DNA of 64,000 nucleotides from Clostridium culturomicium. Its GTDB lineage: Bacteria; Bacillota; Clostridia; Clostridiales; Clostridiaceae. The stretch's first letter is position 1; every line of letters begins with the position of its first letter. Where the stretch lies: contig NZ_CCXK01000017.1 of NCBI RefSeq assembly GCF_000821305.1, positions 436,159 to 500,158 on the forward strand, read 5' to 3'. The notes beneath the pieces are model-generated. The model saw nothing but the letters and a program-made list of their open reading frames with translations, was not told the origin of the DNA and did not search any database. Shown here one piece after another: positions 33,301 to 41,307 of this stretch. A program made the translations under genes and the position numbers.

Positions 33301-35952
33301 GTGGTTAAAATTAATAGAAAAAAAATAGCTATATTAGATGGAAATAGTTTATTATATAGAGCTTTTTTTGCTCTTCCTGATATGAGCACTAAGGAAGGGA
33401 TGCATACAAACGCGGTATATGGATTTTTAACGATGCTTCTTAAGCTTCGTGAAGATATACAGCCTGATTACATAATTACTACCTTTGATAAGTCAAAGAA
33501 AACTTTTAGACATAATGATTTTGAGGATTATAAGGCTGGAAGAAAGAAAACACCTCCTGAGCTGACAATGCAGTTCCCTGTAATAAGAGAAATACTTACT
33601 AAAATGGGCATAGGTGTTTTTGAAATGGAAGGCTTTGAGGCTGATGATTTAATAGGAACCTTCTCCTGCAGAGCAGAGGAAGCTGGTATGGAAGTATACA
33701 TAGTTACAGGTGACCGAGATGCTCTTCAGCTGGCAACGGATCACGTTAATGTTGTTATTAATAAAAAGGGAATAAGTGAGAAAGAAATTTATAATAAAGA
33801 AAGATTTATTGCTGACTTTGGAGTAACTCCAACCCAATACATCGATGTTAAGGGATTGATGGGAGATAAATCTGATAACATACCTGGAATACCAGGTGTC
33901 GGTGAGAAAACTGCTTTTAAATTAATAAAAGAATATGGCAATATGGAAAACTTATTAATGAATATAGATGCTGTTAGTGGAAAGAAACTTAAAGAATCTT
34001 TAGTTGAATATAGAGAACAGGCTATATTAAGTAAAAAGCTGGCAACAATTATCACTGAAGTTCCAATAAATACCAGTATTGAAGAGATTAAAACGCCTGG
34101 AAGCTTCAATAATCCAGAAGTAAGAGAGATGTGTTTAAAGCTTCAATTTAAGTCAATCTTAAATAAACTTCAAGCTCTTGAAGGTGAAGCAGGTCAAGAG
34201 GGAAATAGTGGAACCATTGAATCTGAGGAAGAAGTGAAGTTTGTAACTGTAGATAATATTCAAGCCTTAAAGGGAATTAAGGATTCTATTAAGGAGAAGC
34301 TATTTGTAAAGTTTTATGTAGAAAATACAAATAGTTTTACCATGACAAAGCTGTCTTATCTTGGTTTAATGATTAATGAACAAATTTATATCGTTCATTG
34401 TGAAAAGCTTATGGAAGAAAATAAAAGTGAATTTGTAGAAGCTTTAAAAGCTTTATTCGAAAATTCTTCAGTTAAAAAGATAACTCATGGAGTGAAGTAT
34501 GGCTATACTGCTTTATTAAAACTAGGAATTCATATGGATTTAATAGATTTTGATGAAGAGATTGCAGCCTACTTATTAGACTCATCTAAATCAGAGTATT
34601 CATTAAAAACAATTCTTGAAGAAAAATTAGGTAAAAACTTTAGTGGAGAAGGTGATGAATTAAAAGCTAAAGAGCTTTCTGCCATGAAGGAGTTATATCA
34701 ATTACTTAGTAAGGAAATAGATTCAGAAAACATGACTGAGCTTTTAGTTAAGGTGGAACAGCCATTAACTAGAGTAATTGCTTATATGGAATATGAGGGC
34801 TTTAACATCAATAAAGAGGAGCTTGACAATTTAGGAGTTAAATTCAGCGCCGAGATAGCAGAGCTCACTGCAGATATTTATTCTTTGGCAGGGGAAGAAT
34901 TTAATATTAATTCACCTAAACAATTAGGAAAGATTCTTTTTGAAAAACTTGATTTACCAGTAATTAAGAAAACTAAAACAGGATACTCAACTAATGCTGA
35001 AGTTTTAGACGCTTTAAAAGATAAGCATCCTATAATAGATAAAATTCTATATTACAGACAGCTCTCAAAATTATATTCAACATATATTGAAGGGTTAAAG
35101 GCTGTAATTGATAGTGATGGAAGAATCCATTCTAACTTTACTCAAACTGTTACTACAACAGGAAGATTATCTAGTACTGAACCAAACCTTCAAAACATTC
35201 CTATAAAAAATGAAAATGGAAGAAGTATAAGAAAGGTATTTATACCTCACAATGAAGATTCTGTTATTCTCTCAGCTGACTATTCTCAAATAGAACTTAG
35301 AGTTCTTGCTCATATTTCCGATGATGAGAATATGATTAAAGCTTTTAAGGGTCATGCTGATATTCACACATCTACAGCAGCAGAAGTATTTAATGTACCT
35401 GTGGAAGAAGTTACAAAAACTATGAGAAGTAACGCTAAAGCAGTTAACTTCGGAATAGTTTATGGAATAGGAGATTTCAGCTTGGCGCAGGATTTAGGAA
35501 TAACAAGGGCTGAAGCAAAACAGTATATAGATGCTTACTTAGCTAGATATAAAAAAGTAGGAGAATATATGGAAAAGGTAGTAGAAGATGCTGAAGCAAA
35601 TTCCTTTGTAACAACTCTTTTGAACAGAAAAAGATATATACCTGAGGTTAAATCTTCAAATAAAATGGTTAAAGCTTTAGGAAAGAGGTTAGCTATGAAT
35701 GCACCAATCCAAGGGAGTGCTGCTGATATTATTAAAATTGCTATGATAAATGTTGCTAATAAACTTGAAGAAAAGAAATTAAAAAGCAGACTTATTCTTC
35801 AGGTTCATGACGAATTGATTTTAAATGTATGCAAGGATGAACTAGATCAAGTCAAAGATTTAGTTAAAAATGAGATGGAGCATGTACTTGACCTTAAAGT
35901 GCCATTAGACGTGGATGTTTCATTAGGAGATACCTGGTATGAAGCAAAATAA
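33301..35952 (+). CDS. polA: DNA polymerase I
   Basis: An 883-residue enzyme for gap filling and primer removal. The N-terminal 5'-3' exonuclease has LDGNSLLYRAFFALP, GFEADDLIGT, VTGDRDALQL and GDKSDNIPGIPGVGEKTA. The polymerase domain has motif A DYSQIELRVLAH, motif B RSNAKAVNFGIVYGIG and motif C QVHDELI. In the middle 3'-5' exonuclease-like domain the acidic metal ligands are not conserved (the usual DTET is VENT), so proofreading is probably lost, as in Bacillus Pol I. The start is a GTG at 33301, but the nearest GGAGG is about 20 nt upstream, so the start is uncertain. It leads the operon with coaE and the transglycosylase. Confidence 0.95.
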   Translation: MVKINRKKIAILDGNSLLYRAFFALPDMSTKEGMHTNAVYGFLTMLLKLREDIQPDYIITTFDKSKKTFRHNDFEDYKAGRKKTPPELTMQFPVIREILTKMGIGVFEMEGFEADDLIGTFSCRAEEAGMEVYIVTGDRDALQLATDHVNVVINKKGISEKEIYNKERFIADFGVTPTQYIDVKGLMGDKSDNIPGIPGVGEKTAFKLIKEYGNMENLLMNIDAVSGKKLKESLVEYREQAILSKKLATIITEVPINTSIEEIKTPGSFNNPEVREMCLKLQFKSILNKLQALEGEAGQEGNSGTIESEEEVKFVTVDNIQALKGIKDSIKEKLFVKFYVENTNSFTMTKLSYLGLMINEQIYIVHCEKLMEENKSEFVEALKALFENSSVKKITHGVKYGYTALLKLGIHMDLIDFDEEIAAYLLDSSKSEYSLKTILEEKLGKNFSGEGDELKAKELSAMKELYQLLSKEIDSENMTELLVKVEQPLTRVIAYMEYEGFNINKEELDNLGVKFSAEIAELTADIYSLAGEEFNINSPKQLGKILFEKLDLPVIKKTKTGYSTNAEVLDALKDKHPIIDKILYYRQLSKLYSTYIEGLKAVIDSDGRIHSNFTQTVTTTGRLSSTEPNLQNIPIKNENGRSIRKVFIPHNEDSVILSADYSQIELRVLAHISDDENMIKAFKGHADIHTSTAAEVFNVPVEEVTKTMRSNAKAVNFGIVYGIGDFSLAQDLGITRAEAKQYIDAYLARYKKVGEYMEKVVEDAEANSFVTTLLNRKRYIPEVKSSNKMVKALGKRLAMNAPIQGSAADIIKIAMINVANKLEEKKLKSRLILQVHDELILNVCKDELDQVKDLVKNEMEHVLDLKVPLDVDVSLGDTWYEAK

Positions 35953-36568
35953 AATATTAAAGGTAGGGTTAACTGGGGGAATTGGATCTGGTAAAAGCAC
36001 TGTAAGTTCAATGGTTAAAAATCAGGGGATTCCAGTGATTGATGCTGACATGATTTCTAGAAAGGTGCTTTCAAGCCATCCAGAGATACTAATAAAAATT
36101 AAGGAAACTTTTGGAGAAGAGTTCTTTGATGAAGATGGGAATTTCCTAAGAAGAAAAATGGGAGAACTGATTTTTTCTAACAAAGAGAAAAAGGATGTTT
36201 ATGAAGGGATCTTAATGCCATATATATTAAAGGACATATTTATGGAAATAGATGAATATGATAACATGGGTGAGGAAATATGTGTTTTAGATGCACCTAC
36301 GTTAATAGAAAATAATCTGCACGAAGAAATGGACTTTGTTATTGTCATTGCAATAATGAAAGAGCTTCAAATTTCAAGGGTAATGGCAAGAGACGAATTT
36401 ACTAGAGAAGAAGCAATAAATCGTATTAATAATCAAATGTCTACTGAAGAAAAAGTTAAGTATGCAGATTATTTAATAGACAATGGAGATACCTTGGAGT
36501 ATACAAAATTCCAGGTTGATTCAATTATTAAGGAGCTAAAAGAATTTAGGGGGAAAAATGTTCTGTAG
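35939..36568 (+). CDS. coaE: Dephospho-CoA kinase
   Basis: A 209-residue P-loop kinase for the last step of coenzyme A synthesis. GLTGGIGSGKST is at residues 10-21, IDADMISRKV carries the catalytic Asp, and FDEDGNFLRRKMGELIF and DAPTLIENN match the family. It starts inside polA (14 nt overlap) with AGGAG about 8 nt upstream, so translation is coupled. The polA-coaE pairing is common in Firmicutes. Confidence 0.95.
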   Translation: MKQNKILKVGLTGGIGSGKSTVSSMVKNQGIPVIDADMISRKVLSSHPEILIKIKETFGEEFFDEDGNFLRRKMGELIFSNKEKKDVYEGILMPYILKDIFMEIDEYDNMGEEICVLDAPTLIENNLHEEMDFVIVIAIMKELQISRVMARDEFTREEAINRINNQMSTEEKVKYADYLIDNGDTLEYTKFQVDSIIKELKEFRGKNVL

Positions 36569-37130
36569 AAATAGTAAAAAACTTAGAAAGATATTGCTTA
36601 TTATCTTAATTGCAGTAATTATATTTGCAAACTTTAAAATTATACTTAGAAGCTTTTTTCCACTTGAATACAAGGAAAGTATCCTACAGTATAGTGAACT
36701 TTATAATGTGGATCCTATCTGGGTGGCATCAGTTATAAATACAGAGAGTAAATTTAATGCAGAAGCCGTTTCCTCAAAAGGAGCTATGGGATTGATGCAG
36801 ATAATGCCTGATACAGGGATTTGGATTGCTGAATTAATTGGAATAGAGAACTTTACTGAAGAAATGATTAAAGATCCTAATGTTAATATTAATCTTGGTA
36901 CTTGGTATTTAAATAAGCTTAGCGATGATTTTAATGGAGATTATGATTTAGTCCTTGCGGCTTATAATGGAGGTCCAGGCAACGTTTCAAGATGGCTCGT
37001 TAACGAAGAATATTCAGATGATGGAGTGAAATTAAGAGTAATTCCCTTTGATGAAACCAAAAACTATGTAAAACGTGTGAAATTAAATTATACTATGTAT
37101 AAATTCTTATATGATTTTAATATTAAGTAG
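36558..37130 (+). CDS. Lytic transglycosylase (SLT domain)
   Basis: A 190-residue membrane-anchored muramidase that cuts peptidoglycan outside the cell. One N-terminal helix (about residues 10-32) is followed by an SLT domain: catalytic Glu in VINTESKFNAEAVSSKGAMGLMQIMP, GTWYLNKL, and AAYNGGPGNVSRWL. It overlaps coaE by 11 nt; AGGGGG precedes the ATG. The catalytic domain is intact and the length is usual for the YjbJ/soluble-lytic type. A terminator follows. Confidence 0.92.
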   Translation: MFCRNSKKLRKILLIILIAVIIFANFKIILRSFFPLEYKESILQYSELYNVDPIWVASVINTESKFNAEAVSSKGAMGLMQIMPDTGIWIAELIGIENFTEEMIKDPNVNINLGTWYLNKLSDDFNGDYDLVLAAYNGGPGNVSRWLVNEEYSDDGVKLRVIPFDETKNYVKRVKLNYTMYKFLYDFNIK

Positions 37131-37138
37131 AATTGTTG

Positions 37139-37180
37139 TTTCTGGTATTGATTTAAAAAATTGATACCAGAAATTTTTAT
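37139..37180 (+). terminator. Terminator of the polA operon
   Basis: TTTCTGGTAT pairs with ATACCAGAAA and a T-rich tail follows. Confidence 0.85.
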
Positions 37181-37200
37181 TATTTTTTAATAAATTATTG

Positions 37201-37229
37201 TTGTAAATAGAAATTTGTGGTGATATAAT
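37201..37229 (+). promoter_or_regulatory. Promoter of the tandem tRNA-Leu genes
   Basis: TTGTAA (37201-37206), a 17 bp spacer and a perfect TATAAT (37224-37229) end 34 bp before the first tRNA. Confidence 0.75.
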
Positions 37230-37263
37230 TAATTCATCGGATAAATGGGATAAAACATAATTA

Positions 37264-37349
37264 GCAGATGTGGTGGAATGGCAGACACGCTATCTTGAGG
37301 GGGTAGTGAGAATACTCTCGTGCGGGTTCAAGTCCCGCCATCTGCACCA
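37264..37349 (+). tRNA. tRNA-Leu (anticodon GAG), reads CUC/CUU
   Basis: An 86-nt cloverleaf with acceptor GCAGATG / CATCTGC, discriminator A and encoded CCA. The anticodon stem CTATC / GGTAG closes loop TTGAGGG, giving GAG. The long variable arm is class II. It is 16 nt from the next tRNA and shares its acceptor stem. Confidence 0.95.
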
Positions 37350-37365
37350 AGAGTCCTTATATTAT

Positions 37366-37449
37366 GCAGATGTGGCGGAATTGGCAGACGCACTAGACTT
37401 AGGATCTAGCGCCTTAGGCGTGGGGGTTCGACTCCCTTCATCTGCACCA
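37366..37449 (+). tRNA. tRNA-Leu (anticodon UAG), reads CUA
   Basis: An 84-nt cloverleaf with acceptor GCAGATG / CATCTGC, discriminator A and encoded CCA. The anticodon stem CTAGA / TCTAG closes loop CTTAGGA, giving TAG. The variable arm is GCCTTAGGCG-like. It is co-transcribed with the GAG tRNA. Confidence 0.95.
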
Positions 37450-37452
37450 AAA

Positions 37453-37482
37453 AAAACCTTGGATAAAAATCCAAGGTTTTTG
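37453..37482. terminator. Bidirectional terminator, tRNA-Leu pair / degV-like gene
   Basis: AAAACCTTGGAT pairs perfectly with ATCCAAGGTTTT around AAAA, with T and A runs on both sides. Confidence 0.93.
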
Positions 37483-37496
37483 TTATATTTAAAGAA

Positions 37497-38363
37497 TTAT
37501 TGAGCTTCTGGAATGTTTTCTACACAGCCAATACCGATGGCGCCAGCTCCAATATGGCAGGAAATGCTTAATGGTAAAGGGGTACTGAAGATTTCATATT
37601 CAGGAAAAGTAGCTTTAACCATCTGTTCCCAATCCTCAGCTAAGCTTCTATTACCAGAATAAGCAAGGTAAAGGGATATTTTTTTTCCATTAAATCTATT
37701 TTTCAAATCATTTTCAAGTGCATTAATCATGATTTTCATTGCTTGCTTTCTCCCGCGAGCTTTCTTAAAGGCATCTAGCTTATCACCCTGAATTTGGAGT
37801 ACAGGTTTAATATTTAAAACAGTTCCAAGCGCTGCCCCGGAAGTTGTAACACGACCGCCTTTCTTTAAATATTTAAGCGTATCAACAGTTATGTATATAC
37901 TTGCATTTAAGGCATATTGATTCAAAAGCTCTGCAATTTCTTTTCCAGAAAAACCTTTGTTTCTTAAGGAGATGGCTTCAAGGACAGATTGTCTTTGAGT
38001 AACAGAAATTCTTTTGTTATTTATTACGAAAACCTTGCCATTAAAATCATCTGCTAAAGCAGCAGCAGTCATATAAGAACCGCTAAGACCACTGGACATA
38101 GGTATATGTATAATTTCATCATATTCCTTTAATAAGCTGTTCCATAATTCTAAGATATCACCAGGGGTAGGTTGAGATGTTGATATTTCTAAGTCTTGCT
38201 CTAACATTTTAAAAAATTCATCTTGATTTATGGTTATATTTTCATGATATAATTTTTCATTCACATAAAAAGGCATTGGGACCACATTAATGCCTAGGGA
38301 ATGTGCTTCATCATTAGAAACTCCACTATTACTGTCGGTTATTATAGCTACTTTATATTTCAT
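37497..38363 (-). CDS. DegV family fatty-acid-binding protein
   Basis: A 288-residue protein. KVAIITDSNSGVSNDEAHSLGINVVPMPFYV is the N-terminal signature, TSQPTPGDILE and HIPMSSGLSGSYMTA line the ligand site, and KKGGRVTTSGAALGTVLNIKPVLQI follows. DegV/FakB proteins bind a fatty acid so that FakA can phosphorylate it for phospholipid synthesis. The start is the second ATG (38363), which has GAGGT 5 nt upstream; an ATG four codons earlier is possible. No fakA is adjacent. Confidence 0.9.
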   Translation of the reverse strand: MKYKVAIITDSNSGVSNDEAHSLGINVVPMPFYVNEKLYHENITINQDEFFKMLEQDLEISTSQPTPGDILELWNSLLKEYDEIIHIPMSSGLSGSYMTAAALADDFNGKVFVINNKRISVTQRQSVLEAISLRNKGFSGKEIAELLNQYALNASIYITVDTLKYLKKGGRVTTSGAALGTVLNIKPVLQIQGDKLDAFKKARGRKQAMKIMINALENDLKNRFNGKKISLYLAYSGNRSLAEDWEQMVKATFPEYEIFSTPLPLSISCHIGAGAIGIGCVENIPEAQ

Positions 38364-38735
38364 GTCATACCTCATAGTTTTCTTTTCATTTGAATTAAAT
38401 ATAAATAAAAATTGATTAAATATTCATGTATATCTTATACAATATATTTTAACATAATATACTTTAATATAATTATAAACAATATATTAAAATAAACAAA
38501 ATAAACATACGATATTATGAAGAAGTATTGGAAGATTTGTAGTTAACATATAATTATAAATAAAATTATGAAATGAAATGTAAAAATATGATATACTAAA
38601 TTATAAATGTACCTTTTGTGGAATGTATAAATTTTTACTTATAGGGATGGAAAGTAAATAATAAATATGAATTGGTAAAAGAAATTACTTATATATTTTT
38701 TAGCTTAAAGTATATTAATTAAAGGAATGATTTAA
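38364..38735. other. Intergenic region between degV-like and rarA, no gene seen
   Basis: This 372 bp stretch is almost wholly A and T, with stops in all frames. I see no tRNA, terminator or convincing promoter pair. A TATACT near 38593 lacks a good -35. It separates divergent genes and should hold their promoters. Confidence 0.4.
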
Positions 38736-40091
38736 ATGGAACATTTTGATAACATATCTTTATTTGATCTTGGAGATATGGAAGCTCCACAGCTGGGAGA
38801 GAAAAAGGATAATAATGAACCACTGGCGCAACGATTAAAACCAAGAACCTTAGAAGAGTATGTTGGGCAGGAGCATATTTTAGCTAAGGATAAATTGTTA
38901 TATAGAAGTATAAAAAGTGATAGAATTACTTCTTTAATTCTTTATGGTCCACCAGGAATAGGAAAAACAAGCTTAGCCAAAATCATAGCGAGAACGACTC
39001 ATTGCAATTATGTGGAGTTGAATGCAGTTACATCAGGGATTAAAGAGATTAAGGCCGTTGTTGAAAAAGCTCAAAACGAAATTGCCTTAAAGGGGAAAAA
39101 AACAATTTTATTTATAGATGAGATTCATAGATTCAATAAAACCCAACAGGACAGCTTATTGCCTCATGTTGAAAAAGGAGTTATTACTTTGGTTGGAGCA
39201 ACAACAGAAAATCCTTTTTTTGAGGTAAATAAAGCTCTACTGTCCAGATCCATGATTTTTAAGTTGGAGCCACTTACGGAGGAACATATTATAAAGGTTA
39301 TAAACCGAGCATTAACGGATAAGGAATTAGGCTATGGATCAATTAAAATTAAGCTATATGATGATGCTTTAAAGTTTATATGTAAAAATGCATCTGGGGA
39401 TGCAAGAAAGGCTTTAAATGCATTAGAATTAGCAGTTTTAACCACTAATAAAAGTCAGGATGGTATTATTCATGTTACCTTAAGTGTTGTGGAAGAGTGT
39501 ATGCAGAAAAGACAAGTAAGTTATGATAAGTCTGGAGATTATCATTATGATGTGGTTTCAGCTTTTATAAAAAGCATAAGAGGGAGTGATCCAGATGCTG
39601 CAGTACATTATCTTGCTAGAATGCTTTATAGTGGTGAGGATCCTGAGTTTATTGCTAGAAGGATTGTTATATCAGCTTCAGAAGATATTGGAAATGCAGA
39701 TCCATATGCAATTCTTATTGCAAATGCAGCCTTAAACATAGTTAAATCTATTGGAATGCCAGAAGCTAGGATTACGTTGGCACAGGCTGTTACATATCTA
39801 GCCACGGCCCCAAAGAGCAATGCAGCCTACAATGCTATCAATGCAGCTTTGATGGATATTGAAAAAGAAGATATCGGTGCAGTGCCCATGCATTTAAGAG
39901 ACAGTCATTATGGTGGAGCAAAAGAGTTAAATCATGGTGTTGAATATAAATATCCGCACAATTATGATCATCATTATGTGAAGCAGCAGTATCTTCCAAA
40001 GGAACTTAACAGGAAGAAATACTATGAACCCACAGGGCTAGGTTATGAAAAAAGAATTAAGGATAGAATGGATTTTTTTAGTAAACTATAG
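38736..40091 (+). CDS. rarA: Replication-associated recombination protein A (RarA/MgsA)
   Basis: A 451-residue AAA+ ATPase that acts at stalled replication forks. LAQRLKPRTLEEYVGQEHIL starts the AAA module, Walker A is YGPPGIGKTSLA, Walker B is TILFIDEIHRFNKTQQD, and VGATTENPFFEVN is sensor 1. The C-terminal MgsA domain has DPDAAVHYLARML, RRIVISASEDIGNADP and PMHLRD. AAAGGAATG precedes the ATG. The length matches the family. The first 20 residues (LFDLGD) resemble a clamp- or SSB-contact peptide region. Confidence 0.94.
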   Translation: MEHFDNISLFDLGDMEAPQLGEKKDNNEPLAQRLKPRTLEEYVGQEHILAKDKLLYRSIKSDRITSLILYGPPGIGKTSLAKIIARTTHCNYVELNAVTSGIKEIKAVVEKAQNEIALKGKKTILFIDEIHRFNKTQQDSLLPHVEKGVITLVGATTENPFFEVNKALLSRSMIFKLEPLTEEHIIKVINRALTDKELGYGSIKIKLYDDALKFICKNASGDARKALNALELAVLTTNKSQDGIIHVTLSVVEECMQKRQVSYDKSGDYHYDVVSAFIKSIRGSDPDAAVHYLARMLYSGEDPEFIARRIVISASEDIGNADPYAILIANAALNIVKSIGMPEARITLAQAVTYLATAPKSNAAYNAINAALMDIEKEDIGAVPMHLRDSHYGGAKELNHGVEYKYPHNYDHHYVKQQYLPKELNRKKYYEPTGLGYEKRIKDRMDFFSKL

Positions 40092-40093
40092 GT

Positions 40094-40140
40094 GAATCAC
40101 ACAGAAGATTTGATTGTATATCTTTTGTGTGATTTTTTTG
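40094..40140 (+). terminator. Terminator after rarA
   Basis: AATCACACA...AGAT pairs with ATCT...TGTGTGATT, followed by seven T residues. Confidence 0.85.
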
Positions 40141-40304
40141 TTATGAAGTTATTATAGTGGCATTTAAGATATGTATTTATGGATGATATATTTTAGATAT
40201 GGTAATTGGTTGATTTATATTAATTAAAATAGACTTACGAAACAAGAGTAGAAATAAAATCAACATAAATGTATTTGAAAAATATGTTAAATGTGAAATA
40301 ATAT

Positions 40305-40343
40305 AAATATACCCTTCTTTATAGTTAAAGGAAGGGCATATTT
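40305..40343. promoter_or_regulatory. Strong hairpin in the leader of the hydroxyproline cluster
   Basis: AAATATACCCTTCTTT pairs with AAAGGAAGGGCATATTT (14 of 17 positions, one G-U). No T run follows on the plus strand, so it is not an ordinary terminator. It lies 50 bp before the activase start and may be a leader structure or an operator dyad. The rest of the gap 40141-40304 shows no gene. Confidence 0.45.
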
Positions 40344-40393
40344 AAGAGTTTAATTGTTTGAAAATTTAAAAAATACAAACAGGGAGGGTATAA

Positions 40394-41305
40394 ATGAAGA
40401 TTCCTTATGTTATAAATCTGCAGAAGTATTCTATTCATGATGGAGATGGTATTAGAACAACGGTATTTTTTAAAGGATGCTTGCTAAGTTGCTGGTGGTG
40501 CCATAATCCAGAAAGTCAAAGCTATGAACAAGATCTTATGGTTGATGAAGAAAAGTGTACTGGCTGTGGTTCATGCGTAGACATTTGCACCAATAGTTCT
40601 ATATCACTTTTCAAGGGAAGAGCAAAAACTAATATGAAGAGCTGTACTTTATGCTTCGACTGTGTAGATGGATGTATATATAATAACAGGCATTTTGTTG
40701 GAAAGCAGTTCAAAATTGAGGAGCTTGTAAAAGAGCTTGAGAAAGATAAGCAGTTTTATGAAGATTCGCAGGGGGGAATTACCTTGTCAGGAGGAGAAGT
40801 AATGACTCAGCCCATGGACTACATAGAAGAACTTATTAAAAAATTGAAAAGAAAAGGATATAACGTAGCTATTGATACCTGTGGATATGCTCCTACAGAA
40901 AACTTTAAAAGGTTGTTAAAGTATGTAGATACGTTTTTATATGATGTGAAGGTTATGAATGATGAAAAACATAAGAAGTATATGGGGAAATCTAACGAAC
41001 TTATTCTACATAACTTAAAATTTATAAGTGATAACAATGGAAAAATAAATATTAGAATTCCAATAATTTATCCTGTAAATAGTGATGAAGAATCCATAGA
41101 TGAAATAATAGATTATTTAAAGAAAAATATTAAGGTGGAAAAGGTTAATTTACTTCCTTACCACAATACAGGATCAAGTAAATATGTAAAGTTACAAAAA
41201 GAATATCGTGGAAAGGACTTTGAAGCACCAACGAAGGAGAGAATGGAAGAGATAGCAGATAAATTTAGAAGTAATGGTTTTATAAATATTAAAATAGGAG
41301 GTTAA
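40394..41305 (+). CDS. Glycyl-radical enzyme activase (radical SAM) for HypD
   Basis: A 303-residue activating enzyme that uses S-adenosylmethionine to make the glycyl radical on its partner. The radical-SAM cluster motif is CLLSCWWC (Cys29, 33, 36). An inserted ferredoxin-like domain follows with CTGCGSCVDIC and CTLCFDCVDGC, as in activases of PFL-like dehydratases. GGITLSGGEVMTQ is the SAM-binding GGE motif. GGGAGGG precedes the ATG. It ends 2 nt before the glycyl-radical enzyme, which is therefore its substrate. Confidence 0.93.
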   Translation: MKIPYVINLQKYSIHDGDGIRTTVFFKGCLLSCWWCHNPESQSYEQDLMVDEEKCTGCGSCVDICTNSSISLFKGRAKTNMKSCTLCFDCVDGCIYNNRHFVGKQFKIEELVKELEKDKQFYEDSQGGITLSGGEVMTQPMDYIEELIKKLKRKGYNVAIDTCGYAPTENFKRLLKYVDTFLYDVKVMNDEKHKKYMGKSNELILHNLKFISDNNGKINIRIPIIYPVNSDEESIDEIIDYLKKNIKVEKVNLLPYHNTGSSKYVKLQKEYRGKDFEAPTKERMEEIADKFRSNGFINIKIGG

Positions 41306-41307
41306 GT

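Noticed and set aside
37264..37449. Protein-coding ORF across the two tRNA genes
   Set aside because: The 77-codon ORF is a chance frame; both sequences fold as complete tRNA-Leu with CCA.
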